From Pseudactinotalea terrae (GTDB lineage: Bacteria > Actinomycetota > Actinomycetes > Actinomycetales > Beutenbergiaceae), in the NCBI RefSeq assembly GCF_009733845.1, contig NZ_WNXZ01000003.1, positions 310,001-374,000 on the forward strand: 64,000 nucleotides of DNA. Direction: 5' to 3'. The stretch's first letter is position 1. The number at the start of each line of letters is the position of its first letter. The notes under the pieces were generated by a model. It saw nothing but the letters and a program-made list of their open reading frames with translations, searched no databases and was not told where the DNA came from. Positions 8,425 through 17,628 of this stretch are shown piece by piece. The translations under genes were made by a program, and so were the position numbers.

Positions 8425-9561
8425 ATGAACGATCAGGCCGAAGAAGCAGCGAAGCGCTCCGACGACGACGGCGCCGTCGAGGCGGCGAAGACGCGCCTCG
8501 CCCGGCTGCTCGAGTGGTGGAAGCAGACCCGCGTCGCTCGTGGCCTCGCCCGCTACGGCGCCACCAACGGGGCGTTGCTCACCGGAGGCATCGCCTACTC
8601 GGCGCTGTTCTCGATCTTCGCGGGACTTGCCGTCGCGTTCTCGATCTTCATGGCGATCGTGGGCGACAACGAGGGGATGCAGGAAGCCGTTCTCGCGGCG
8701 CTCGACTCCGCGCTGCCCGGCGTGGTGCAGTCCGAGACCAACTCCGACGGGATGCTCACGCCCGAGAGCCTGCGCTTCAGCGGCGGGGCCTCGTTGCTGA
8801 CCGGCGTCATCGGGTTCGTGGTGCTGATCAACGCCGCGATCTCGGTGATGGCCGCGCTGCGGGCGGGTATCCGTGCGATGTTCGGGATCGTCACCACCTC
8901 GGAGAACGCCGTGGTCGCGAAGCTGCGCGACCTGGCCGGGTTCGTGGTGCTCGCGCTCGCGGTCGTGCTGACCGCCGGGTTGGGGATCGCGGTGGGGACC
9001 GCGGGTACGGCGATCGCCGACGCTGTCGGGCTCGGCGACAACCCTGCGGTGCAGGTTCTGCTGCGGATCGCGGGATACCTGGTCGCGCTGGCCGTGGACC
9101 TCGGGGTGGTGGTCTTCCTCATCCGCGGCCTGGCGGGCGCTCGACCGCCCCGCAGGGATCTGCTGACCGGTGCGCTGGTCGTCGCGGTCGCCGCCGGTGT
9201 GATCCGGTTCCTCGGGACCTCGATCGTGGGCGGTGCGGCCAGCAACCCCCTGCTCGCCCCGTACGCCGCGATCATCACGCTGCTGCTCTGGGTGAACTTC
9301 ATCGTCCGGATCCTGCTGATGGTGTGCGCGTGGACGGCGAACCCGCCCGCGGTCCCGGAGGTCGAGCCGGGCCAGCTCACGCACGAGGACGAGGCCCCCA
9401 ACTACGTCACCGAGACCGATCCCGACACGCTGGCGTGGGACCACGACCCCAGCACCGGTCGCATCCGCCCTGCTCCCGCTCCCGATCCTGAGCGCGAGGA
9501 GTACTGGGGCGGCCTCATCGGCTGGATCAAGCGCAAGTACCGCGGCTTCCGCGACGCCTGA
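8425..9561 (+). CDS. YihY/BrkB-family inner membrane protein
   Basis: A 378-residue polytopic protein. After a charged cytoplasmic N-terminus, six hydrophobic segments run from about residue 52 to 300, beginning with the family's TNGALLTGGIAYSALFSIFAGLA. A polar C-terminal tail of about 75 residues follows. Family members are often called 'ribonuclease BN' from an old misassignment; they are membrane proteins of uncertain function. The ATG starts two bases after the upstream stop, so the pair is one operon. Confidence 0.88.
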   Translation: MNDQAEEAAKRSDDDGAVEAAKTRLARLLEWWKQTRVARGLARYGATNGALLTGGIAYSALFSIFAGLAVAFSIFMAIVGDNEGMQEAVLAALDSALPGVVQSETNSDGMLTPESLRFSGGASLLTGVIGFVVLINAAISVMAALRAGIRAMFGIVTTSENAVVAKLRDLAGFVVLALAVVLTAGLGIAVGTAGTAIADAVGLGDNPAVQVLLRIAGYLVALAVDLGVVVFLIRGLAGARPPRRDLLTGALVVAVAAGVIRFLGTSIVGGAASNPLLAPYAAIITLLLWVNFIVRILLMVCAWTANPPAVPEVEPGQLTHEDEAPNYVTETDPDTLAWDHDPSTGRIRPAPAPDPEREEYWGGLIGWIKRKYRGFRDA

Positions 9562-9601
9562 CCTGCGCGGCGTGGTCCCGCCGTGGCGTGACTCCTGACC
9601 G

Positions 9602-9639
9602 CACGTGAGTGCCGGTCCCACACGTGAGTGCCGGTCCCG
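9602..9639. repeat. Two tandem 19-bp repeats containing CACGTG
   Basis: CACGTGAGTGCCGGTCCC occurs twice with a 19-bp period, starting at 9602 and 9621. Each copy begins with the palindrome CACGTG. It lies 40 bp downstream of the yihY-like gene; 9562-9675 otherwise contains nothing recognisable. Confidence 0.6.
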
Positions 9640-9675
9640 GACGCTGACGGGACCTGACCGAGCGCACCTCCGTTC

Positions 9676-9832
9676 CGGTGGGACGTCGTCACGGTGACCG
9701 GGATGCAGATGTGGGACCCCGAGCGCGTGATCAACCGCGTGCGTGCTGCGTTGACCCCGCGCAGGCGAGACTCTCCCGCCCGTCAGCCAGGAATGGCGCC
9801 GCCACTTCCCGACCCGCCGCCGCCCGTCTTGA
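9676..9832 (+). pseudogene. 3' remnant of a DUF559 endonuclease-like gene
   Basis: Translation from 9676 reads RWDVVTVTGMQMWDPERV and continues to RVRAAL. This closely matches the C-terminus of the intact DUF559 protein at 17792-18700 (WKVVTVTGMQMWDPERV...). After that a frameshift separates it from the matching end segment (SQEWRRHFPTRRRP then TGA at 9830). Nothing resembling the first 250 residues is present upstream, so this is a decayed tail. The nucleotide match continues past the stop into the repeat array, as at the intact locus. Confidence 0.8.
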
Positions 9833-9884
9833 CCTCGTGGGTGGACGCGACACCGCTGTGCGTCCCGCACGACTGGCCGTCGAC

Positions 9885-10173
9885 GTTGCGCAGTTGACAC
9901 CCCGGTGGGTTCCGCAACACCTACGGTGCTGCGGCGTTGCGGTTGTGACACCTGGGTGGGTTCCGCAACGCTGACGGTGCTGCGGCGTTGCGGTAGTGAC
10001 ACCTGGGTGGGTTCCGCAACGCTGACGGTGCCGGGGCGTTGCGGTTGTGACACCTGGGTGGGTTCCGCAACGCTGACGGTGCCGGGGCGTTGCGGTTGTG
10101 ACACCTGGGTGGGTTCCGCAACGCTGACGGTGCCGGGGCGTTGCGGTCGTGACACCTCGGTGGGTTCCGCAAC
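9885..10173. repeat. Palindromic tandem array, six units, 51-bp period (left copy)
   Basis: Each unit is GTTGCG(G/C), 20 bases, CCGCAAC, so its ends form a perfect 7-bp inverted repeat. Units are separated by 17 bases, giving an exact 51-bp period (unit starts 9885, 9936, 9987, 10038, 10089, 10140). The 20-base interior is nearly invariant and contains a smaller CACC-TG-GGTG inverted repeat. Inter-unit bases are also nearly identical, unlike CRISPR spacers. The array follows the DUF559 remnant by about 50 bp. 10174-10340 shows no gene. Confidence 0.9.
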
Positions 10174-10340
10174 ACCTACGCGGAATCCGCTTGGGGTGAT
10201 CCCCGGGCCACCGGGTGCACCGCCAGCACCCCAAAGCGCTTTCCCGAGCTGCAGCGGGCGGGCTCGAGCCGGCTGCGCCGAGGCGGTGCGCGGCGGCACG
10301 CTGCTCAGCCGGACCCCGTGCTGATCTCCGGCCGAGATCA

Positions 10341-10374
10341 TCAAACCGGTTGACCTCATCGTCAAACCGGTTTA
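10341..10374 (+). promoter_or_regulatory. Twin LacI-family operators upstream of the sugar-island regulator
   Basis: TCAAACCGGTTGA (10341-10353) and TCAAACCGGTTTA (10362-10374) each contain the CG-centred palindrome AACCGGTT typical of LacI-family sites. Their centres are 21 bp apart, two helical turns, so two dimers could bind on the same DNA face. They lie 35-65 bp before the LacI-type gene, pointing to autoregulation of the whole operon. Confidence 0.75.
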
Positions 10375-10407
10375 GCGTCGACTTTGCCGTCACCACGAGG
10401 GAGTGTT

Positions 10408-11445
10408 GTGAGCAGACCGACGATCGGGGACGTGGCCGCCGCCGCAGGTGTCACGAAGGCCACCGTCTCGCACGCGTACAGCGGGAAGCGACCCATCTCG
10501 GTCGCGACCAAGCAGCGTGTCTTCGCCGCCGCCGAACAGCTGCAGTGGGTGCCGAGCTCGAGCGCACGTGCGCTCGCCACCCGCCGGGCCAACGCCGTCG
10601 GGATCATCCTCGCTCGCGACCCGGACATCCTCGCCTCCGACACCTTCTTCCCGGCGTTCATCGCCGGAGTGGAGTCGGTGCTCGCCCGCCAGGAGGTCGC
10701 GCTCGTCATGCAGGTGGTCACCAACCGCACCGCCGAGGAGCGCGCGTATCGGGCGATGGCCCATGGCCGCTCCGACGGCGTGATCCTCCTCGACCTGCAC
10801 CGCAGCGACTGGCGCGTGGGGTTCCTGCAGGATCTGCGCATCCCCGCGGTGCTCCTCGGCGCGTACGACGGCGAGACCTCCTTCTCGCGCGTCCGCACCG
10901 ACGATGCCACGCCGGTGAAGGAGCTGATCGCCCATCTGCGGGCTGCGGGGCACGAGCGCATCGCGCACGTGGCCGGCCCGCTCGACTACGTGCACTCCTA
11001 CGTGCGGGCCCGCGCCTACCTCGAGGAGACGGGCACGCCCGAGCTGTTGCGCGAGGGTGACTTCACCGCCGGGAGCGGCCGCGACCTCACCGCCGAGCTG
11101 CTCAGGCTGCCCGACCGGCCGACCGCGATCGTGTACGCGAACGACACCATGGCGATCGCCGGCTACTCCCACGCCCGCGCCCACGGCCTCGACGTCCCGC
11201 GCGATCTCGCCGTCGCAGGGTTCGACGACGACCACCTCTCCGGCCATCTCAGCCCGGCGCTGACCAGCGTCTTCACCGATCCACGACGGCGCGGTGAGGT
11301 CGCAGCAGAACGTCTGCTCGCCGACATCGCCGGCGACCTGCACCGCGAGGTCACCGTCGACTGCACCCGGCTCGTGCTGCGCGAGAGCACCGCGGCCGCT
11401 GCCCCCACCACCGCTCGCCCCCTGCTCACGAAGGAGCTCCCATGA
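10408..11445 (+). CDS. LacI-family transcriptional regulator
   Basis: A 345-residue repressor. Residues 1-50 hold the LacI helix-turn-helix and hinge (RPTIGDVAAAAGVTKATVSH, then ALATRRANAVGII). The rest is a periplasmic-binding-protein-like sensor domain ending in the usual VAGFDDDHLS...LTSV segment. GTG 10408 is preceded by GAGGGA with suitable spacing; the frame is open further upstream but unlike the family. It is the first gene of the sugar island and overlaps the binding-protein gene by ATGA. The inducer is probably an oligosaccharide imported by the adjacent ABC system. Confidence 0.92.
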   Translation: MSRPTIGDVAAAAGVTKATVSHAYSGKRPISVATKQRVFAAAEQLQWVPSSSARALATRRANAVGIILARDPDILASDTFFPAFIAGVESVLARQEVALVMQVVTNRTAEERAYRAMAHGRSDGVILLDLHRSDWRVGFLQDLRIPAVLLGAYDGETSFSRVRTDDATPVKELIAHLRAAGHERIAHVAGPLDYVHSYVRARAYLEETGTPELLREGDFTAGSGRDLTAELLRLPDRPTAIVYANDTMAIAGYSHARAHGLDVPRDLAVAGFDDDHLSGHLSPALTSVFTDPRRRGEVAAERLLADIAGDLHREVTVDCTRLVLRESTAAAAPTTARPLLTKELP

Positions 11446-12722
11446 AGATCATCCGACCTGTTGCCCTGCTCGGCGCAGCAGCCCTGCTCGTCGCCGGTTG
11501 CTCCGGTGGCGGAGGCGGCGGTGACGACGGCGGCGAAGGCGTCGAAGCGACCGGCCCGATCGACATCTGGCTCTCGAACAACGAGCAGGAGGTGGCCTGG
11601 GGGACCGCCGTGGTGGACGCCTGGAACGCCGAGCATCCCGACGAGCAGGTGACCGCGCAGGAGATCCCCGCCGGGTCGTCGTCGGAAGAGGCGATCACGG
11701 CCGCCATCACAGCGGGCACGGCACCCTGCCTGGTGTTCAACATCGCGACCGCAGCTGTCTCGGGCTGGGTGCGTCAGGGAGGGCTCGTCGACCTCACCCA
11801 GTTCGACGACGGGGCCGACTACATCAACGAACGAGGCGGCGACAGCGCCGCCTCGTACATGACCGACGACGGCTTCTACCAGCTGCCTTGGAAGTCCAAC
11901 CCGGTGATGGTGATGTACAACAAGACGATCTTCGCCGACGCCGGCCTCGACCCCGAGAACCCCGGCATGGAGAGCTATGACGACTTCCTGGCCGGCGCCC
12001 AGCAGATCGTCGACTCCGGTGCCTCGCAGAGCGCGATCTGGCCCTCGCCCACGAGCGAGTTCTACCAGCCGTGGTTCGACTTCTATCCGCTCTACATCGC
12101 CGAGACCGGCGGCACGATGCTGGTCGAGGACGGCGAAGCCACCTTCGACAGCGACGAGGGTCGCGCGGTCGCCGAGTTCTGGGCGCAGATCTATGCCGAC
12201 GGGCTCGCGCCGCAGGAGGCCTCGACCGACGACGCGATGTCGGTCGGCACGACCGCGATGCAGCTCGCCGGCCCCTGGGCCATCGCTTCCTACGCCGAGA
12301 CGGTCGACGTGGGATTCATGCCCGTGCCTACCAGCAGCGGGTCCGAGGACGTGTTCACCTTCGCCGACTCCAAGAACGTCTCGATGTTCACCTCGTGCGA
12401 GGCGCAGGGTACGGCGTGGGAGTTCCTCAAGTTCGCCACCAGCGAGGACAGCGACGGCCAGCTGCTGGAGCTGACCGGGCAGATGCCGCTGCGGACCGAC
12501 CTCGCTGCCACGTTCCCCGAGTACTTCGAGGCCAACCCGAGCTACGAGGCGTTCGCCGGCCAGGCCGAGCGGGTCGCCGACGTGCCGAGCGTGCCGAACT
12601 CCGTCGAGACGTGGCAGGCCTTCCGTGACGGCTACTCCGCCGCCGTCATCTTCGGCACCGCCCCGGTCGACGAGTTCCTCACCAGCACGGCCGAGACGAT
12701 CAACGGCCTCGTGGCGGAGTAG
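11442..12722 (+). CDS. Sugar ABC transporter substrate-binding lipoprotein
   Basis: A 426-residue family-1 (MalE-type) solute-binding protein. The signal peptide ends in the lipobox LVAGC (Cys20), followed by a Gly/Asp linker, so it is lipid-anchored outside the membrane. AAGGAG precedes the ATG. The mature part has the usual IWLSNNEQEV start and a PLPWKSNPVMVMYNKTIF-like central strand. It feeds the two permeases that follow; together with GH130 this suggests a beta-mannosidic oligosaccharide ligand, which is inference. Confidence 0.9.
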   Translation: MKIIRPVALLGAAALLVAGCSGGGGGGDDGGEGVEATGPIDIWLSNNEQEVAWGTAVVDAWNAEHPDEQVTAQEIPAGSSSEEAITAAITAGTAPCLVFNIATAAVSGWVRQGGLVDLTQFDDGADYINERGGDSAASYMTDDGFYQLPWKSNPVMVMYNKTIFADAGLDPENPGMESYDDFLAGAQQIVDSGASQSAIWPSPTSEFYQPWFDFYPLYIAETGGTMLVEDGEATFDSDEGRAVAEFWAQIYADGLAPQEASTDDAMSVGTTAMQLAGPWAIASYAETVDVGFMPVPTSSGSEDVFTFADSKNVSMFTSCEAQGTAWEFLKFATSEDSDGQLLELTGQMPLRTDLAATFPEYFEANPSYEAFAGQAERVADVPSVPNSVETWQAFRDGYSAAVIFGTAPVDEFLTSTAETINGLVAE

Positions 12723-12724
12723 CG

Positions 12725-13645
12725 ATGACCACGGCTCCCACAGCCGGCCAGGACCGGGTGCGCGCCCAACGCCGGGGGTGGTTGGGCGCGCAGCCGATCG
12801 GGTCGCTGTTCACGCTGCCGTACCTGGTGTTCGTGCTGACGATCTTCGCCTACCCGCTCGGGTTCGCCGTCTACATCGCCTTCCACGACTACTTCTTCAC
12901 CGCTCCGGGCGTCGAGGTGCCGAAGCCGTTCGTCGGGTTCGACAACTTCGCGGCCGTGCTCACAGACGAGCGGGTGCTCGAGTCGTTCCGCAACACCGCG
13001 GTGTTCCTGGTCATCAACGTGCCGCTGACGGTGGTGCTCTCGATGGTGCTCGCCACCGCCCTGGACTCCGGCGTCCGGTGGGCCTCCGCGTACCGGATCG
13101 CGTTCTACGTCCCGTACCTGACGGCGAGCGTCTCACTCGTGGGGGTGTGGATGCTGCTGTTCTCCTCGGGCGGGCTCATCAACAGCGTGCTGGGACCGTT
13201 GGCGCCCTCGCCGTCGTGGCTGATCAACTCGACCCTGGCGATGCCCACGATCGCGCTGTACGTCACGTGGAAACAGCTCGGCTTCTATATCCTGCTCTAC
13301 CTCGCGGCGCTGCAGAACGTGCCGAGGGAGCTGCACGAGTCGGCGATGACCGACGGCGCGAACGGCTGGCAGCGGTTCCGCGCCGTCACGATCCCGGGGG
13401 TCCGCGCGGCCACCACGCTGGTGCTGATCCTCGCCATCATCACGGGCGCCAACCTGTTCACCGAGCCCTATCTGCTGACGGCGGGCGGCGGTCCCGACGG
13501 CGCCTCCAGCACCCCGGTGCTCCTCATCTACCAGCAGGGCATCCAGCAGCAGAACCCGGATACCGCCGCGGCGATCGGGATGCTGCTGGTGATCGTGGTC
13601 GGGCTGCTGTCGCTGACCGCCAACCGCCTCACGAGGGAGAGCTGA
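12725..13645 (+). CDS. Sugar ABC transporter permease (MalF-type)
   Basis: A 306-residue integral membrane protein with six predicted helices. It has the EAA loop (ELHESAMTDGANGWQRFRAVTIPG) near residues 205-228 that docks to the ATPase. It starts two bases after the binding-protein stop, and its stop overlaps the next ATG (TGATG). Confidence 0.92.
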   Translation: MTTAPTAGQDRVRAQRRGWLGAQPIGSLFTLPYLVFVLTIFAYPLGFAVYIAFHDYFFTAPGVEVPKPFVGFDNFAAVLTDERVLESFRNTAVFLVINVPLTVVLSMVLATALDSGVRWASAYRIAFYVPYLTASVSLVGVWMLLFSSGGLINSVLGPLAPSPSWLINSTLAMPTIALYVTWKQLGFYILLYLAALQNVPRELHESAMTDGANGWQRFRAVTIPGVRAATTLVLILAIITGANLFTEPYLLTAGGGPDGASSTPVLLIYQQGIQQQNPDTAAAIGMLLVIVVGLLSLTANRLTRES

Positions 13646-14547
13646 TGTCCACCAAGCGACCTTCCTCTGCGCCGCTGCCTTCCGCCGAGCGACCTCGCGC
13701 GAGGGCCGGAGCCATGCGCCGCACGCGCCTCACCTGGCTGCGCTACGTGGTGCTGACGGTGGCAGCGCTCGTGTTCGCGTTCCCGTTCTACTTCATGCTG
13801 ATAGGGGCGTTCCAGGAGAACCCGACCAACACCCCGGACAGCATCTTCCCGACCTCCGGGTGGACCACCGGCAACTTCGCGGCGATCGACTCCCGCATCG
13901 ACCTCGTCGGCTCGTTGCTCAACTCGCTGGTCTTCACCGCCGGCGTGCTGCTCGGCACCGTGGTGTTCGGGCTCCTCGCGGGCTACGCGATCGCGCGACT
14001 GAACTTCCGGGGCCGTGGTGTGACCTGGGTGCTGATGCTGCTCGTGCAGATGGTGCCCTTCCAGCTCCTGATGATCCCGCTGTACGTGCAGATCACGCGA
14101 GGCTACGGGCTGGGGGACACCTATCTCGGCATGATCCTGCCGTTCGCGATCAACACGACCGCCGTCTTCATCTTCTCCCAGTTCTTCCGTGCACTGCCGA
14201 AGGAGATGTTCGAGGCCGCCAGGATCGACGGCGCGGGTGAGCTCCGGCTGCTGGTCTCGATCGCCGTCCCGCTGGTGCGACCCGCACTGGTGACGGTTCT
14301 GCTCGTCACCTTCATCGGTCCGTGGAACGAGTTCCTCTGGCCGTTCCTCATCACCAAGGACGCCACGATGCAGCCGCTGGCGGTGTCCCTGGCGAACTAC
14401 ATCTCCAACGTCGCGCAGTCCACCGCCAACCCCAACGGCGCGATCCTCGCGGGCGCTACCGCGCTCGCTTTCCCCGTGGTGGTGCTGTTCTGCCTGTTCC
14501 AGCGCTATTTCACCGCCTCTGACCTCGGCGCAGCCGTGAAGGGCTGA
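13645..14547 (+). CDS. Sugar ABC transporter permease (MalG-type)
   Basis: A 300-residue permease with a basic N-terminal tail, six helices and the EAA motif (EMFEAARIDGAGELRLLVSIAVP) around residue 190. ATG 13645 shares a base with the previous stop; the much longer open frame upstream is an overlap with other genes. No ATP-binding subunit is encoded in the island, so the pair must use one made elsewhere. Confidence 0.92.
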   Translation: MSTKRPSSAPLPSAERPRARAGAMRRTRLTWLRYVVLTVAALVFAFPFYFMLIGAFQENPTNTPDSIFPTSGWTTGNFAAIDSRIDLVGSLLNSLVFTAGVLLGTVVFGLLAGYAIARLNFRGRGVTWVLMLLVQMVPFQLLMIPLYVQITRGYGLGDTYLGMILPFAINTTAVFIFSQFFRALPKEMFEAARIDGAGELRLLVSIAVPLVRPALVTVLLVTFIGPWNEFLWPFLITKDATMQPLAVSLANYISNVAQSTANPNGAILAGATALAFPVVVLFCLFQRYFTASDLGAAVKG

Positions 14548-14550
14548 AGG

Positions 14551-15537
14551 ATGACCTCAACGACCATGTTCGACGACGCGCGGTTCCCGCTGGGCCCGTT
14601 CGTCCCCTACGAGGGCAACCCGATCCTGCGACCCCAGGGTGGGACGTGGGAGTCGGCGAACCTCTACAACCCGGCCGCCCTGGTCGAGGGCGACGAGGTG
14701 CTGCTGCTGTACCGCGCGCACGCCGAGGACATCGTGTCCCACGTCGGCCTGGCGCGCAGCCGCGACGGCCTGCACTTCGAGCGCGAGGCCGAGCCGATCC
14801 TGTCGCCGAGCGAGGACTACGAGCGGTACGGGTGCGAGGACCCGCGCATCGCCGTCATCGACGGCACGTACTACCTCACCTACACCGGCTGGGACAGGCG
14901 CAGCGCACAGCTGTGCCTGGCCACCTCGACCGACCTGCGCACGTGGACCAAGCACGGTCCGTTGTTCGAGGACTTCGACACCTTCGCGACCATGGACCCG
15001 CGAGGCTTCAACTGGTCCAAGGCCGGTGTGATCGTGCCGGTGCAGATGCAGGGGAAGTGGTGGATGTACTTCGGTGAGGGCGGTATCTACTGGGCCACCA
15101 GCGACGACCTGATCCACTGGACGCCCGGCACGCCGGACACCGAGCCGATGTACGCCCCGACGCCGGGGACCTTCGATGCCGACCTCGTCGAGATCGGCAC
15201 GTCGCCGGTGCTCACCGACAACGGCCTGCTGGTGATGCTGACCAACGGTGCCACCCGCCTGGTTCACGACGACGGCACGGTCGATGTCGACTACCGGTGC
15301 GGTCAGATCGCGATCGACCCCGACGACCCCACCACCGTGATCGCACGCATGCAGGTGCCGTGGCTGCGACCGCAGACCTTCGAGGACCGGCACGGGCTGG
15401 TCTCGAACGTGACGTTCGTCGAGGGGCTCGTGAAGTTCCACGGCACGTGGTTCGCCTACTACGGCCAGTCCGACACCACACTCGCAGTCGCGGTCCACGA
15501 CCCGGCCGAGCCCTGGGGCGCCTCGCTGCGCCACTGA
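14551..15537 (+). CDS. GH130-family beta-mannoside phosphorylase-like enzyme
   Basis: A 328-residue five-bladed beta-propeller protein of GH130. The family's NPIL strand is near residue 23, and the catalytic Asp lies in YGCEDPRI (Asp97). It has no signal peptide, so it acts in the cytoplasm on imported sugar. Characterised members phosphorolyse beta-1,4- or beta-1,2-mannosides to mannose-1-phosphate; a few are hydrolases. The short length suits mannooligosaccharide phosphorylases rather than the longer mannosylglucose enzymes, but exact specificity cannot be read from sequence. Mannose-1-phosphate would be a direct substrate for ManC 8 kb downstream. Confidence 0.88.
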   Translation: MTSTTMFDDARFPLGPFVPYEGNPILRPQGGTWESANLYNPAALVEGDEVLLLYRAHAEDIVSHVGLARSRDGLHFEREAEPILSPSEDYERYGCEDPRIAVIDGTYYLTYTGWDRRSAQLCLATSTDLRTWTKHGPLFEDFDTFATMDPRGFNWSKAGVIVPVQMQGKWWMYFGEGGIYWATSDDLIHWTPGTPDTEPMYAPTPGTFDADLVEIGTSPVLTDNGLLVMLTNGATRLVHDDGTVDVDYRCGQIAIDPDDPTTVIARMQVPWLRPQTFEDRHGLVSNVTFVEGLVKFHGTWFAYYGQSDTTLAVAVHDPAEPWGASLRH

Positions 15538-15569
15538 CCCCCTTTCGCACCATCCGACGAGAGACGACG

Positions 15570-17588
15570 ATGACGACTCGACGTACGTTCCTGACCCTGT
15601 CTGCAGCACTCCCGGCCACCGCCCTGGTGGCGCCCGGCATCGCGACCGGGGCTCCGCCGTCGGACACCCCGGTGGGCGGAGGGAGACGGAACAGGCTGAC
15701 GAACCTGGACCACCTGCGGTTCCTGCTCGAGGAGGTACCACTGGTGGCGGACGGCACGCACACGACGTATCGGATCGAACACGAGCCGACAGCCCTGGCA
15801 CCGTGGACGTACGCCGACGCTGACGGCGCCGAGTTCCGGCGGATCGGTGGCGGTGCGCTCGACCCCGAGACCGGCTACTACTCGCAGGGCGCGTACAACG
15901 CCGACGACATCTCACGAGCTGCCGTGGTGTTCCTGCGGGCCTGGCGTGCGCGGGGCGACCGGGGCAGCAAGGAGCACGCCTACCAGCTGCTGCGCACGCT
16001 CACGTACCTGCAGAACGACAGCGGTCCGAACGCGGGCCGGGTGGTGCTGTGGCAGCAGTCCGACGGCACGCTCAACCCGAGCGCCGAGCCGGTGGAGCTG
16101 CCGGACCCGTCGGACTCGGCGGAGTCGTACTGGCTCGCGCGAACCGTGTGGGCGCTCGGCGAGGGGTACGCCGCCTTCCGGCGCAGTGGCGAACGGAGGT
16201 TCGCGGACTTCCTGAAGGAGCGCCTCGACCTGGCCGTGGCGGCGCTGGAGGCGGAGTCGCTGTCGCGGTACGGGAGCTGGGTGACGAGCGACGGCGTCGA
16301 CCTGCCGGACTGGCTCATCACCGGCGGTGCGGACGCGACGGCGGAGGCGATGCTCGGGCTGGTCGCGGCGCTGGAGGTGGGTCCCAAGGACCGCCGGCTG
16401 CGGCGTGCGCTCGACCGGTACGGCGAAGGGGTCGCGGCGATGGGGACCTCGCGGTCAGGTGGCTGGCCGTTCGGCGCCGTGCTGCCGTGGACCGGATCGC
16501 TCGGGTTCTGGCACGCGTGGGGAGGTGCAGCGCCGGAGGCGTTGGCGCGTGCCGGGCGTGCGCGCCACCAGCGTGAGTGGGTGCGGGCCGCGATCGCGGA
16601 CGCCGGGACCTTCACGCCCCAGGTTCTGGCCAGCGGGGGACCCAGCAACGCCTGGGCGCCGGTGCCGGCGGAGGCGCAGATCGCCTACGGCGCGCACGGG
16701 CGGGTGGCGGGCCCGCTCGCTGCTGCTGAGGCCGGCGGCGGACGCGGCCTGCGGGTGGTCGCCGGGCTCGCGGCGGGCTGGTTCTTCGGTGCGAACACCG
16801 CCGGCATCCCGACCTACGACCCTGAGACCGGTGTGACGTTCGACGGCGTCGAGACCGACGGCCGGGTCAACCGCAACTCCGGGGCCGAGTCCACGATCCA
16901 CGGTCTCCTGACGATGCAGCTGCTCGACGCACACCGTGACGTCGCTGCGCTCGCCACCTCGATCACGGGGTACGCGAGCTTCGACGGACTGCAGGTGCTC
17001 GACGCCGCTGCGGGCACCCTGAGCGCCGGCTGCACGATCGTCACGCCCGACGGCGGCGCCTGGACCGGGGAGGGCAACCTCGTGGGCGGGCACTACGTGT
17101 CGGTGCCAGCAGGGGAGTGGGTCGAGCTGGACGTGGACGCGGCCGCGGGCAGCTGGGCGCTCCCGCTCGCGTGGCGCACGGCCGAGGAAGCGGGCGACGC
17201 GGAGTGGGCGGTCGTCGACGGTCCGGTGCTGGGGACCTCGGTCAACGGCAGTACCGGCTCCGCAGGCCTGACCGAGGCGGAGGGGAGCCTGATCCCGCAG
17301 CAGCTGGAGCAGCCCTTGCCCGGCGGCGTGGTGCGGTTGCGGTGCACGAGTCGGGGGGAGCTGCGGCTGAACGCGCTGCTCGTGCGCCCGGCCGTGGCGA
17401 CCGCCCACTACACGACCACCGATGGTGACGCCGTTCTCTACGCCGGCGCGACGCCGTCGGGCACCGAGGTCCCGGCGCTCGCGCCGGGCACGGGCCGCAG
17501 CTACGACGCCGACGGCGACCCGCATCGCCGCGTCACCGCCGGTTCCACCGTCCCCGTCCTTGCCGGAGGATTCACGATCACGACGTGA
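15570..17588 (+). CDS. Tat-exported alpha/alpha-toroid protein with a C-terminal beta domain
   Basis: A 672-residue secreted protein. The N-terminus is a twin-arginine signal (MTTRRTFLTLSAALPATALV) cleaved near residue 28. Residues of about 60-470 are helical repeats rich in Trp and Ala, resembling a six-hairpin glycosidase; near the end of this domain is RNSGAESTIHGLL, and a GAES(T) motif also carries the acid in GH9-type enzymes. The C-terminal 200 residues are beta-rich and may be carbohydrate-binding. I cannot assign a family. Its position after GH130 suggests it releases oligosaccharides outside the cell. ATG 15570 follows GH130 by 32 bp. Confidence 0.8.
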   Translation: MTTRRTFLTLSAALPATALVAPGIATGAPPSDTPVGGGRRNRLTNLDHLRFLLEEVPLVADGTHTTYRIEHEPTALAPWTYADADGAEFRRIGGGALDPETGYYSQGAYNADDISRAAVVFLRAWRARGDRGSKEHAYQLLRTLTYLQNDSGPNAGRVVLWQQSDGTLNPSAEPVELPDPSDSAESYWLARTVWALGEGYAAFRRSGERRFADFLKERLDLAVAALEAESLSRYGSWVTSDGVDLPDWLITGGADATAEAMLGLVAALEVGPKDRRLRRALDRYGEGVAAMGTSRSGGWPFGAVLPWTGSLGFWHAWGGAAPEALARAGRARHQREWVRAAIADAGTFTPQVLASGGPSNAWAPVPAEAQIAYGAHGRVAGPLAAAEAGGGRGLRVVAGLAAGWFFGANTAGIPTYDPETGVTFDGVETDGRVNRNSGAESTIHGLLTMQLLDAHRDVAALATSITGYASFDGLQVLDAAAGTLSAGCTIVTPDGGAWTGEGNLVGGHYVSVPAGEWVELDVDAAAGSWALPLAWRTAEEAGDAEWAVVDGPVLGTSVNGSTGSAGLTEAEGSLIPQQLEQPLPGGVVRLRCTSRGELRLNALLVRPAVATAHYTTTDGDAVLYAGATPSGTEVPALAPGTGRSYDADGDPHRRVTAGSTVPVLAGGFTITT

Positions 17589-17628
17589 GGCACCAGTCAG
17601 CCTCGATCGCGCCGGCTCCCACGCTGGT

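Noticed and set aside
9885-10173. CRISPR array
   Set aside because: The 17-bp and 20-bp segments between arms are nearly identical in every unit, so there are no unique spacers, and no cas gene is nearby.
9731-10396. Repetitive protein encoded by the arrays (17-residue periodic ORFs on both strands)
   Set aside because: The 51-bp period is divisible by three, so all frames stay open. The peptides have no start context or family match, and frames of equal quality occur on both strands.
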